From: Planctomycetota bacterium
GTDB lineage: Bacteria > Planctomycetota > Planctomycetia > Pirellulales > UBA1268
Assembly: GCA_016872555.1 (NCBI GenBank)
Contig: VGZO01000003.1
Coordinates: forward strand, 1 to 64,000
Length of the DNA: 64,000 nucleotides
Direction of reading: 5' to 3'
Made by a program: the position numbers and the translations under genes. The stretch's first letter is position 1; every line of letters starts with the position of its first letter. A model generated the notes under the pieces. It did no database searches and was not told the origin of the DNA. It was given only the letters and a program-made list of their open reading frames with translations. Shown piece after piece: positions 25,855 through 34,173 of the stretch.

Positions 25855-26331
25855 TCATGGCACGAGGCCATGGCTGTCGGCGGCCTCGAGCAACTGCTGG
25901 ATCTCGCCCGGGGCCCGGGCCGCCTTCAACTCCCGACAGAACGCGTCGTCGCGCAGTTGGCGGGAGATGTTCTCGAGTGCCCGGAGGTGATCCCCGGGCC
26001 GGTCGGGAGGCGAAACCAGGAGGAAGAAGAGTTGCACGGGATCGCCGTCGAGGCTGTCGAAGTCGATCCCGTCGTGGCTGACGGCGACGGTGCCCACCAG
26101 CTTGCCGACCCCGGGGTGCTTGGTGTGGGGCACGGCGACTCCCCGACCGATCCCGGTGCTCCCCAGATCCTCGCGCTTCATGATCGCGCGGACGATCCCG
26201 TCGAGGTCGGCCGCCTTGATCCGTCCGGCGTCGACCAGAGCCGATGCCATCTCCCGGATCACGGCTTCCTTCGTGGTCGCCTCGACGTCGGAGCGGATGG
26301 CGTCGACGACGACGAAATCAGAGAACTTCAT
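25855..26331 (-). CDS. ptsN: PTS IIA component, nitrogen-regulatory (PtsN) type
   Basis: A 158-residue EIIA of the fructose/nitrogen class. The phospho-accepting histidine lies in GVAVPHTKHPGV (about residue 70), preceded by REDLGSTGIGRG, as in PtsN proteins. There is no membrane EIIB/EIIC partner in the window, which fits a regulatory phosphorelay, not sugar uptake. It starts at the ATG at 26331 about 105 bases after hpf, the same order (hpf then ptsN) as in many bacteria where both follow rpoN. No rpoN is visible here. Confidence 0.92.
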   Translation of the reverse strand: MKFSDFVVVDAIRSDVEATTKEAVIREMASALVDAGRIKAADLDGIVRAIMKREDLGSTGIGRGVAVPHTKHPGVGKLVGTVAVSHDGIDFDSLDGDPVQLFFLLVSPPDRPGDHLRALENISRQLRDDAFCRELKAARAPGEIQQLLEAADSHGLVP

Positions 26332-26435
26332 GCAAAACGCTTCCGGTCTTGTGGCTGCCGTCGCTCGTCTCCGGTGGCGAACCGCCGGCGATCGGGCCGG
26401 CGCCGCGGGCCCGCCTCCCTGGGGCGCCCCACGGC

Positions 26436-26756
26436 TCAGGGGTGCCGCGAGGACTGCACGTGCTTGTGATCGCGAACCTTTTCCTTGTGCTTGCGGAGCT
26501 GCTGCTCCATTTTCTGCGTCGCGCCGTCGATGCTGCGCCACAACTGGCCCGAGACCTCGTGGCTCACCAGATCGTGAAAATGCTCGGCCGAAGCCACGAT
26601 CTCCACCGAGGGTTGGGCCGAGTGCTCGAGGTCGACGGTGACGTTGAGGGCGGTGAGGCGGTCAAAATACCGCTTCAATCGCGAGACCTTGGCCTCGATT
26701 TTCGACTGTGTGGCCGGGCTCAGGTGTCCATGACGGGCCGACACGTTGATCTGCAT
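26436..26756 (-). CDS. hpf: Ribosome hibernation-promoting factor, short form
   Basis: A 106-residue member of the HPF/RaiA (S30AE) family that silences ribosomes in stationary phase. The family start MQINVSARHGHLSPATQSKI is preceded by AGGAAGGG, so I use the ATG at 26756, not the upstream in-frame GTG/ATG. The beta-alpha-beta core runs to about residue 95, with KVSRLKRYFDRL and QMEQQLRKHKEKV-like helices; the long-form C-terminal dimerisation domain is absent. It heads the hpf-ptsN-HPr-ptsI-rng run. Confidence 0.92.
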   Translation of the reverse strand: MQINVSARHGHLSPATQSKIEAKVSRLKRYFDRLTALNVTVDLEHSAQPSVEIVASAEHFHDLVSHEVSGQLWRSIDGATQKMEQQLRKHKEKVRDHKHVQSSRHP

Positions 26757-26884
26757 GAGTCCCTTCCTGTCGCCGACGGTCACCAAAGCATATCACCCCC
26801 CGCGCGGCGACGACAAACCGTCCCCGCCGACCGGCCGCGACGTGGCAAACGACGGCGGGAATCGCTGCCGGCAGGCTGCCGCCG

Positions 26885-28897
26885 TCACTCGCACGGTGCC
26901 GCACCGGCAGGCCGACGATCGACCTGGCGGCGCCACCACGCGGCGCCGTCGCGCCGCCGCTCGGGGGGTGAATCGGGCTGGTACCGGGCGCGGTCCGCGG
27001 CCGTCGGAACCGCCAGACGACACAGCTGAACGTACGCCGCGCGACGGACCACCAGCGTCTCGTCGTCGAGGAGATCGACGAGCGCCGCCAGCGCGGTCGC
27101 GCGGTCGGCCCCCGGGTCGGGCCCCGTGAACAGCCCCCAGAGCAGGTCGCCGCGGCCCGGGGGAGCGCGTGACTCCACGGCCTGGCGCAACGCCGCCGCC
27201 GCGTTGGCCCCCCGGGCCAGCGCCAACGGCACGGCGGCGGCGAACACCTCCTCCCATTGCCCGTCGCGGAGCCCACGGGGAGGCCCGTCGGCGACCAGCA
27301 GGTCGACCAGGTCGTCGTATCGTCCGAGCAGCGCGCCGGTGGTGGCGGCAAGCGCGCGCTGCTCGACACGCCGTGACCCGGCCAACGCCGTCAGCGCCGC
27401 GTCGAGATCGTCTCCGGCCGCCAGCCGCGTTGCCAACGCCGCCGCGGCGGAGCGCTCGAGGCGCTCCCGGGCCGCATCCTCCCGGACGATCGGCCGGGCG
27501 ACCGTGACCACGGTGGCAGCCCCGGGATCGGCCCCGTCCCAGGCCAGCGTGCGGCCCGCCTCGAGCTGGATCCCCTCGCCTGCGGCCGCGACCGACAGCC
27601 GGATGCCGGCGCCCAGCGCGGTGAGTCGACCGCCAACCGTGGCTACGGTGGTCGCCGGATCGGCACCGGTCGGGAGGAGCCGTGATGCTTCCACGTCGAC
27701 CCCGGCGGCGAGAGAACCGCCGACCGTGGCTTCCAGACCGGCCGCCGCGATGCGGAGCGTGGCATCGGGGCGATCAGCGGTGACGACGCATCCGCCGAAC
27801 AAGACCTCCAAACGCGGACTGGCCGCGGCGTCGACGGTGATCACGCAGCGGCTCCCCGGCCGCGGCCGCACGGTGATCCCCAGGGCCGTCACGGCCGGTT
27901 CCGCACCGGGTGGCACGACCAGGTCCGCGGCGGCACCGATCTCGGCACCCGGCAGCACCGCAGTCCACTCGCCCCCTCGCCCTGCCGGTCGCCACACCAG
28001 CGCCCCCGTGCCGGTCACGCTGGCCAGCGCCGTTGCGGCTTCAGCCTGATCGCTCCCCGGCGGACGTTCGCCCGCGGCCGCCGCGCCGGCGGCCGCGGCC
28101 ACCGGCACGCTCACCGCGACGGCCGTCGCCGCACCCTCCGCAGGAACGGGGGCGGTTTCGGGGATCGCGGGCGGCGGAGGCTCGGAGGCAGGCGGCACGG
28201 CCGTGCCCAGGGGCGGTGCCGCCGCGACCGGTGCGGCCGGTTCGGCGACGGCCCGACCGCCGGCGGCAGCCAGGGCGTCGGGCTGCCCGGGGCGCTGCCC
28301 GTCCCCGGCGCCCGGGCGGGCGCTGAGCGCGGTCACCAAGACGCCGACCAGCACCGCCACGGTCGCAAGTGCGAGCGCCGCGATTCCCCACGCCAACCAG
28401 GGCACACGGCCACGCATCGCCGGCGTGCGCGGCGTCGCCGTAGCGCCACGTTCCGCGCTCGCCACGACCACCGGGCCGCCGTCGACGGGCCGTGCCGCCG
28501 ACGCCTGGGCCAGGGCCGCCAGGAGGCGGGCCCGGGTGATGGCGTCGAGCGGGGGAAGGGCCGCCGGGTCCCGCTCGAGGCCGGCGAGGATCCGATGGCA
28601 CGAGGCGACTTCCGCGAGGTGCATGTCGGACTCGAGGCAGATCCGCTCGAACGGCTCGAGCTGTTCGTCCGGCAGCGTGTTGTCGAGGTACCGTGCGACC
28701 GACAGGGGATCGCCCCCCAGTCCGCGGGCATCGGTCCGCGCCGCGCCCACCTGCGGGCGGGCGACGACCTCGTCGATGCGCTCGAGGAGCGGAGCGGCCA
28801 CCGGACTGGCGGTGACTTTTTCGCCCAGCGCACGCAGTTCTGCCTCCGGCAGCACGCCGTCCTTCCAGGCCAGCAGCGTTCGCAGCGTCAAGCGCAT
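26885..28897 (-). CDS. Planctomycete-type single-pass membrane protein with MRLTLRTLLAW start
   Basis: A 670-residue protein. The N-terminal ~165 residues are a two-part helical module (MRLTLRTLLAWKDG, then YLDNTLPDEQLEPFE and LAEVASCHRIL) known to me from many planctomycete proteins and similar in spirit to anti-sigma-factor zinc-finger-like domains, but with no metal-binding motif. A hydrophobic segment at about 176-200 follows (LAWGIAALALATVAVLVGVL), then an Ala/Pro-rich linker (about 215-310) and an extracytoplasmic beta-rich part with Val/Gly/Ala repeats (FecR-like in flavour) ending in a helical tail. It is divergent from the TPR gene. Function is unknown; a membrane-bound regulator is inference. 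Confidence 0.82.
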   Translation of the reverse strand: MRLTLRTLLAWKDGVLPEAELRALGEKVTASPVAAPLLERIDEVVARPQVGAARTDARGLGGDPLSVARYLDNTLPDEQLEPFERICLESDMHLAEVASCHRILAGLERDPAALPPLDAITRARLLAALAQASAARPVDGGPVVVASAERGATATPRTPAMRGRVPWLAWGIAALALATVAVLVGVLVTALSARPGAGDGQRPGQPDALAAAGGRAVAEPAAPVAAAPPLGTAVPPASEPPPPAIPETAPVPAEGAATAVAVSVPVAAAAGAAAAGERPPGSDQAEAATALASVTGTGALVWRPAGRGGEWTAVLPGAEIGAAADLVVPPGAEPAVTALGITVRPRPGSRCVITVDAAASPRLEVLFGGCVVTADRPDATLRIAAAGLEATVGGSLAAGVDVEASRLLPTGADPATTVATVGGRLTALGAGIRLSVAAAGEGIQLEAGRTLAWDGADPGAATVVTVARPIVREDAARERLERSAAAALATRLAAGDDLDAALTALAGSRRVEQRALAATTGALLGRYDDLVDLLVADGPPRGLRDGQWEEVFAAAVPLALARGANAAAALRQAVESRAPPGRGDLLWGLFTGPDPGADRATALAALVDLLDDETLVVRRAAYVQLCRLAVPTAADRARYQPDSPPERRRDGAAWWRRQVDRRPAGAAPCE

Positions 28898-29100
28898 CGT
28901 CCCCCCCGTCGTTCCCATCCGCCACGGTGGCGGGCCCGCCCGACGCGGCCGCCTGGAAAGGAGTGGCGTCGACGGCGCGTTTTCGTGAAGGCGGCGGAAA
29001 AAACAGGCTGCGGCTCGACCCACGATCCCCGTGCCGGCGGGCTGCGTATAACTTTTTCGGGGCCCCCAGGCCCGTCGCGCCCCGCGTCCAAGGTGCCGCC

Positions 29101-29664
29101 ATGGAAGACCTGCACACCCTCCGCGACGCCTTCTCGCTCAAGGAGGCAGCCGGGGCGATCGAACTGGCCGAGGGTCTTCTCCAGGGTGACACGCCCCCCG
29201 CGCCGGCGGTCCGCCGGCTCCTCGCCTCGGTGCTCGACCGCCTCGATCGGCTCGGCAGCGACACCCGCGACTCGGTGTTCGCCGCCCTGCTGCGCGGCGA
29301 GGCGCTCCGCGCCCTGGGGAGGCTGGAGGAGGCGATCGTGGCGTTCGACACGGTCGTCCACCGCGATCACGACGCGGTCGCCGCCTGGGTCGGTCTCGGC
29401 TGGTGCCACAAGCGGCTCGGGCGGCTCGACACGGCGATCGGGGCCCTCCGTCAGGCGCTCGAGGCATCACCCGACGAGCCCCTCCTCCACTACAATCTCG
29501 CCTGCTACCTGTCGCTGTCGGGGGATGCGAAGGGGGCGGTCGAGCACCTCGCCAGCGCGATCTCCCGCGAGAGCCATTACCGCACGCTCACCGCCCGGGA
29601 GCGTGATTTCGACCCGATCCGCGCCGATCCGCTGTTTCTCGAGGCGACCAAACAGGTCGTCTGA
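29101..29664 (+). CDS. Tetratricopeptide-repeat protein
   Basis: A 187-residue soluble protein with three or so TPR units (about 60-165): ALLRGEALRALGRLEEAIVAF, AWVGLGWCHKRLGRLDTAIGAL and LLHYNLACYLSLSGDAKGAVEHL. The C-terminus DPIRADPLFLEA is a common ending for short planctomycete TPR proteins. No signal peptide. It shares a 203-base divergent region with the 670-residue membrane protein and is followed 95 bases later by the AroE-like gene. TPRs mediate protein contacts; no partner can be named. Confidence 0.85.
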   Translation: MEDLHTLRDAFSLKEAAGAIELAEGLLQGDTPPAPAVRRLLASVLDRLDRLGSDTRDSVFAALLRGEALRALGRLEEAIVAFDTVVHRDHDAVAAWVGLGWCHKRLGRLDTAIGALRQALEASPDEPLLHYNLACYLSLSGDAKGAVEHLASAISRESHYRTLTARERDFDPIRADPLFLEATKQVV

Positions 29665-29759
29665 GGGCCTTTCGGGCCCGGCCGGCGGCGGTGCCCGTGG
29701 CGGTCCCCTTTCCGTCGCTGCGACGGCATGCTTTCATGGGGGGATCCGGAATCCTTGCC

Positions 29760-30608
29760 ATGACCACCGCCGCCAGCACAGCCCTGCAGGATGTCGTCTC
29801 GCTGCTCGGCTGCCCGGCCGCCGGCAACCCCGCGCAGTATCTGTTCGAGCGCGCGTTCGCCGCGGCCGGTCTCGATTGGCGCTTCCTGTCGCTCGACGTC
29901 GCCCCCGAGCGCCTCGCCGAGGCCCTGGCCGGCGTCTCCGCACTCGGCTTCCGGGGCTGCATCCTCGACGGCCCGCTCCGCCACGCCGCGGTGCCGCTGG
30001 TCGGGCACCTGTCGCCGGCGGCGACGTTCGCCGGCGCGGTCAGTCTCGTCGCTGCTGAACCCGCCGGCGCACTCGTCGGCCACATGACCGACGGCCGCGC
30101 CATCCTGTCGGCGCTGCGAATGCACGCCGACGTCGGTGACGCGCACGTGCTCGTGGTCGGCGCCGGGGCGGTCGCCCGGGCCACGGCATTGGAATTGGCG
30201 CTCGCCGGAGCCCGCGAGATCCTCGTCACCAACCGCACCGCCGCGCGGGCCGAGGCGCTCGTCGGCGACGTCGCCGGGCTCGGCCGGGCCGCGGCCGACG
30301 TCGTGCCGTGGGGGCAGGTCCTCGAGATCCCGGACCGCACGAGGATCGTGGTCGCGGCGCTGCCCGAGAGCGGCGTGCGCAAGGGGCTCGACCTGCGGGC
30401 ACTGCGTGGCGATCTGGTGGTCGTCGACACGGCGCTCGGTGCGACGCCGTCGGCGTTCGCCCAGGGTGCTGCCCGTGCCGGAGCGTGCCTGATCGACGGC
30501 CTCGAGGTCCACTGCCATCGGACGGCGATCGACTTCCAGGCCTGGACAGGCCGGGCGACCGACACCGACCTGCTCCGCGAGGCCCTCGACGAATTCCTCG
30601 ACGCCTGA
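29760..30608 (+). CDS. Shikimate-dehydrogenase-like protein with altered active site
   Basis: A 282-residue protein with the AroE two-domain layout: an N-terminal substrate domain (about 1-105) and an NADP Rossmann domain with VVGAGAVARA and VTNRT. The end DGLEVHCHRTAIDFQAWTG matches AroE C-termini. By eye, however, the shikimate contacts are replaced: the SxS motif is GNPAQ, and NVTxPxK becomes ILDGPLR, so the catalytic lysine is arginine or shifted, while the TDG aspartate remains. It may act on another substrate or be a regulatory paralogue. Start at 29760 is the best of weak choices; an ATG at 29736 is possible. Confidence 0.8.
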   Translation: MTTAASTALQDVVSLLGCPAAGNPAQYLFERAFAAAGLDWRFLSLDVAPERLAEALAGVSALGFRGCILDGPLRHAAVPLVGHLSPAATFAGAVSLVAAEPAGALVGHMTDGRAILSALRMHADVGDAHVLVVGAGAVARATALELALAGAREILVTNRTAARAEALVGDVAGLGRAAADVVPWGQVLEIPDRTRIVVAALPESGVRKGLDLRALRGDLVVVDTALGATPSAFAQGAARAGACLIDGLEVHCHRTAIDFQAWTGRATDTDLLREALDEFLDA

Positions 30609-30617
30609 GCCGGCCGG

Positions 30618-31622
30618 TCAGCCGCGTCCGGAGGAGGGCGCCGTCCCGACCCGTCGCAGTTTTTGCACCACGGCCGCCGCAGCCGTGCGGACGTCGGCGA
30701 TCGGATCGGACACCAGGGCGTCGACGAGCCGGATCACCTCGGCTGGCGGTTCTTCGGCCCCGGCATCGACGAGCAGGGCGGTGGCCCGCAGCGCGTTGAC
30801 CACCACCAGCGCCCGCTTGTAGCGGGCCGACAGCGCCTCGGTGTTGCCGGCGGCAGCGGCGACGTCCGGGAGGGCGAGGAGCTCGGCGAGCGTCGGGTAG
30901 GCCTCGCTGCGCCCCAGACGGGCGAGCCCGACGGCCGCGTTGGCGCGGACGTCGTCGTCGGCATCCGTAACCAGGTCGAGGAGCCGCTCGGTGGCTCCCG
31001 AACCGCCGACGACGCCGAGCGTGAACGCGGCCGCCGACGTCAGGGCGCGGTCGGAGGATCGCGACGCGGCGATCACGGCCTCGGCCACGCGGCCCTCGTC
31101 CCACCGGGTGCCGGCGGCAGCGAGGTTGGCGGTGAGCACCGACAGCGCCTCGACAGCAGCGCGGGCCCGCTTCGGCGCGGCGATGTCGCGGGCCTGCGCG
31201 ACGAGGGGATCGACGGCCTCGGGAATCGCGAACTCGCCGAGTGCCCGGCAGAGGTACAGCTCGAGCATCTCGGTCTGCTCGCCGGTCCGCCCGCTGGCGA
31301 CCTCGTCTTCGAGGATCCGCCCCAGTTCGGTCGCCAGGGCCGCATCGCGCTTGAGGACGTCGCCGCGCGGCCCGCGGATGTCGTTGGCGAGGTTCAGCGC
31401 CGCCTGCCAGCGCCCCTCGTTGGGCCGGCGGAGCGTGCGGACGTACGCCTGGGGATCGTTGCCGAGGTGTGCCAACCAGTGGAACGCGAGCCAGACACAG
31501 ACGATGATGGCGACGATCAAACCCGGCACGAGGAACAGCTGCACGAGGAACGCGGCGCTGGGAGGCTCGACGGGCGGAAGCAGGTCGTCGGCGGCCAGCG
31601 GGCGGGAGGGTTTGTCGCTCAT
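30618..31622 (-). CDS. HEAT-repeat membrane-anchored protein
   Basis: A 334-residue protein with one N-terminal hydrophobic segment (about 25-48, LVPGLIVAIIVCVWLAFHW) and a helical-repeat cytoplasmic or periplasmic domain (about 65-325). The repeats carry the HEAT pattern, such as LLDLVTDADDDVRANAAVGLARLG and LVDALVSDPIADVRTAAAAV-like blocks. Two short Pro-rich stretches flank the anchor. It converges on the AroE-like gene (10-base gap) and is divergent from the lipoate-ligase-like gene (76 bases between starts). A PBS-lyase-type adaptor role is possible; no specific function can be given. Confidence 0.82.
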   Translation of the reverse strand: MSDKPSRPLAADDLLPPVEPPSAAFLVQLFLVPGLIVAIIVCVWLAFHWLAHLGNDPQAYVRTLRRPNEGRWQAALNLANDIRGPRGDVLKRDAALATELGRILEDEVASGRTGEQTEMLELYLCRALGEFAIPEAVDPLVAQARDIAAPKRARAAVEALSVLTANLAAAGTRWDEGRVAEAVIAASRSSDRALTSAAAFTLGVVGGSGATERLLDLVTDADDDVRANAAVGLARLGRSEAYPTLAELLALPDVAAAAGNTEALSARYKRALVVVNALRATALLVDAGAEEPPAEVIRLVDALVSDPIADVRTAAAAVVQKLRRVGTAPSSGRG

Positions 31623-31698
31623 ACCCGCTAGTGTAGGCGGCGCGGCGCAAAAGTCCGCCCCAAACCGGTTTTTCCCCGTGCCCAGCCGGCAAGCCACC

Positions 31699-32466
31699 AT
31701 GGCCGCGCCCTTTCCCTCCGCCGATCACGTCGCCGACTGGCTCCCCGGAGGCCCGGCGGAGGTCTCCGGCCAGCTGGCCCTTGACGACGCGCTGCTGGCC
31801 GAAGCCAACGACGGGCTCCTGCCGCGGCCGGTCGTGCGCTGCTGGGCGGCCGACCGGCCGACAGTGGTGGTCGGATCGTCGAGCCGGATCGACGACGAGG
31901 TCGATCGCCAGGCCTGCGCCACGGCAGGTGTCGCCATCCTCCGCCGCCCCAGCGGCGGGCTCACCGTCCTCCTCGGCCCAGGTTGTTTGGCCTGGAGCGT
32001 GGTGATGCCCTGCCCGGCCGGTGTGCCGCCGGTCGAAGCGCTGCACCGCGGCATCCTCACCCCGCTGGCGGCGATGCTGTCGGCGCTCGGACCCGATCGC
32101 CGGTCGGTCGAGTTGTCCGGGAGCTGTGATCTGTCGATCGCCGGGCCCGTCGGGCGCCGCAAGGTCGGCGGCAACGCCCTGCGGATCCGCAGGCAGGCGG
32201 TGCTCTACCACGGCACGCTGCTCCACGGGCTCGACCTCGATCTCCTCGCCCGCCTCCTGCGCCACCCGCCGCGCGAGCCGGGCTACCGTGCCGGGCGACC
32301 GCATGGCGAATTCGTCGCCTCCCTGCGCCAACCGCGCGAGGCGCTCGAGGACGCCGTCCGCGCCGCGTTCCACGCCCGGTCGCAACGCACGGACTGGCCG
32401 GTGGCTGCCGTCGACCGCCTCGTCGCCGAGCGGTACGAGACGGTCGCCTGGACGGAGCGGCAGTGA
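31699..32466 (+). CDS. Lipoate/octanoate/biotin protein ligase family protein
   Basis: A 255-residue protein of the LplA/LipB/BirA superfamily. Motifs are LRRPSGGLTVLLGPGCLAWS (RRxSGG type, about 77-95) and GRRKVGGNALRIRRQAVLYHGTLL (KxxGxAxR type with the conserved lysine, about 152-175). Enzymes of this family attach lipoate or octanoate to carrier proteins, or transfer octanoyl between carriers. Neither lipA nor the E2/GcvH targets are nearby, so the reaction cannot be chosen. The ATG at 31699 lies 76 bases from the divergent HEAT gene start. Confidence 0.85.
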   Translation: MAAPFPSADHVADWLPGGPAEVSGQLALDDALLAEANDGLLPRPVVRCWAADRPTVVVGSSSRIDDEVDRQACATAGVAILRRPSGGLTVLLGPGCLAWSVVMPCPAGVPPVEALHRGILTPLAAMLSALGPDRRSVELSGSCDLSIAGPVGRRKVGGNALRIRRQAVLYHGTLLHGLDLDLLARLLRHPPREPGYRAGRPHGEFVASLRQPREALEDAVRAAFHARSQRTDWPVAAVDRLVAERYETVAWTERQ

Positions 32467-32702
32467 GTGCCGGTCGGGGCGGGTGGGCAAACGGGGCAGA
32501 CCTGGCGTCTGGCGCCGGCTGCCCAGTCTCCGAAAAGACAACATCATCCGCTCGGGGTCGCGATGACGATTCTCTCCATGGCCGGAGGGCGGGCGGAACG
32601 GCCACCGGAAATCCACCTTCTGCCGAGGGCGGATTCCCGGTACGGTCCCCGCCCCCGATCGACAGGACGTCGTTCGAGAGACCGCGACAGGAGGTTGCGT
32701 CC

Positions 32703-32972
32703 ATGCGCCTGCACATGCATGCCGCCGACGTGCGTCAGCTCGTCGTCAGGTACTTCCTCGACATGGGCATCGACGCCGTCGAAGCCGCCGAGGTCGAGGA
32801 AAACATCCGCATCGACCGCGGCCGCTGCGTGGCCCGCTGCTACCGGGCTTCGGAAATGTTCGCGATGTGGCTGATCGACGTCGGCGTCCTGCAGTTCTAC
32901 GACGCGGGAGGAGAGATGCTGCAGACGGTGAACCTGTTCACCGAATTGCAGCCGCAGCGCGCCGCCGCCTGA
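32703..32972 (+). CDS. Small conserved-looking cytoplasmic protein of unknown function
   Basis: An 89-residue protein with no family that I recognise. It begins MRLHMHAADVRQLV, is predicted alpha/beta, and contains EVEENIRIDRGRCVARCYR (two Cys) and a hydrophobic FAMWLIDVGVLQFYD. It has no signal peptide. It lies between the lipoate-ligase-like gene (236 bases upstream) and the glycosyltransferase-like gene (67 bases downstream), all in the same direction. Coding is supported by normal codon usage, which is continuous with the neighbours, and an ordinary-looking start with GACAGGAGG-like sequence upstream. Confidence 0.72.
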   Translation: MRLHMHAADVRQLVVRYFLDMGIDAVEAAEVEENIRIDRGRCVARCYRASEMFAMWLIDVGVLQFYDAGGEMLQTVNLFTELQPQRAAA

Positions 32973-33039
32973 CGTGGCGTGGGCCGGGCGTCTGGCCCGG
33001 CGGAGGGGCTCGGGGGGGTTCCGGGATCGGGGGGCCTGG

Positions 33040-34026
33040 ATGATGCCGCGCGCCTGCACGGGGCGCAGGCTGTCGATCGTCGTTCCGGTGACCGGCGACA
33101 CCGCCGCACTGGAGGAGACGCTCGTCAGCGTGCTGGAAAACCGTCCTGCCGACACCGAGGTGATCGTCGGCCTGGGCTGCGACTATGCCGATCCCTGGCA
33201 CATCGCGGAAGAGGTGACGTTCGTCGCCGCACCGCGGCGCGGGGGGCTCGTCGGCTGCGTGAACGGCGCCCTCGCCGCGGCGACCGGGACGGTGGTCCAC
33301 GTCCTTGCCGCCGGGTGGCGTGCCACCCCGGGATGGACCGACGCCGCGGTGGAGCGGATCGTCGCCGGCGAGGCCGACGCGGTGATCCCGGTGACGGTGG
33401 CGGAGCAGGACCGCGCCCGGATCGTCGGTGCCGGCCTGCGTGTCACGGCGGGCGGCCGCCGCGTGGCGGTCGTGGCGCGGCGCGGCGCGGTCGAGGTGCC
33501 GGCGGTGCCGGTCCGGTCGCCGGTCGGTCCGGTCCTCGAGGCCGGTTTCTGGTCGCGGGACGTGCTGTCGCGCGGCGGCCCGGGCTTCGCGGCGACCTGC
33601 GCGACGCTGGCCGACGCCGATCTGGCCGTCGCGCTGTCACGCGCCGGCGCGACGACGGTCATCGAGCCTGCCAGCCAGGTCCTCGCGCCCGTCCTGCCGG
33701 CGGCCCGGGTGCCGGCGTTCGTCCAAGGCCTCCACGCCGAGCGGCTCTTTTGGCGCTCGCGGGTCGGGGGCGGGGGCATCACCGCCCACGCCGCCCATGC
33801 CTGGGAGGTCCTCCGGCACACGGTGACGACGGCTCCGCTGGGAACGGTGCCGATGCTCCTCGGCCGGCTGGTCGCGGCGGGCACGCCGTGGGGCTACCGT
33901 TCGCGCCACAGGCACCTGGAGTCCCTGGTCGCCGAAGCCCAGGCGACCGCCCTGGCGACGATCCCGATCGGGGGTCGGGCCGATGAAGCGCCTGTGACCG
34001 CGCAGCCGCTTCGCCGCTCGGCCTGA
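33040..34026 (+). CDS. Family-2 glycosyltransferase-like protein lacking a clear DxD
   Basis: A 328-residue protein. The N-terminal ~110 residues follow the GT-A nucleotide-sugar fold (LSIVVPVTGDTAALEETLVSVL, then a TEVIVGLGCDYAD-type strand and GGLVGCVNGALAAATG), as in glycosyltransferase family 2. At the place where the metal-binding DxD should be, the sequence is VVHVLAAGW, so the enzyme may be inactive or use a different metal site. The C-terminal part has helices and no obvious membrane segment. I use the ATG at 33040 (an in-frame ATG also lies at 33043) with a G-rich leader. It ends 73 bases before tRNA-Arg. Confidence 0.78.
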   Translation: MMPRACTGRRLSIVVPVTGDTAALEETLVSVLENRPADTEVIVGLGCDYADPWHIAEEVTFVAAPRRGGLVGCVNGALAAATGTVVHVLAAGWRATPGWTDAAVERIVAGEADAVIPVTVAEQDRARIVGAGLRVTAGGRRVAVVARRGAVEVPAVPVRSPVGPVLEAGFWSRDVLSRGGPGFAATCATLADADLAVALSRAGATTVIEPASQVLAPVLPAARVPAFVQGLHAERLFWRSRVGGGGITAHAAHAWEVLRHTVTTAPLGTVPMLLGRLVAAGTPWGYRSRHRHLESLVAEAQATALATIPIGGRADEAPVTAQPLRRSA

Positions 34027-34099
34027 CGGTCGCCGGCGGTGGGCCGCCGTCGCGGGGAGGTGGTGGGCCGATTTGCGGGCTGGTAGACTTTGCTGCCGC

Positions 34100-34173
<74 letters not shown>

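Noticed and set aside
22022-25990. A 1322-codon plus-strand frame opposite rng, ptsI and HPr
   Set aside because: Same reason: it mirrors well-supported minus-strand genes and has no recognisable fold.
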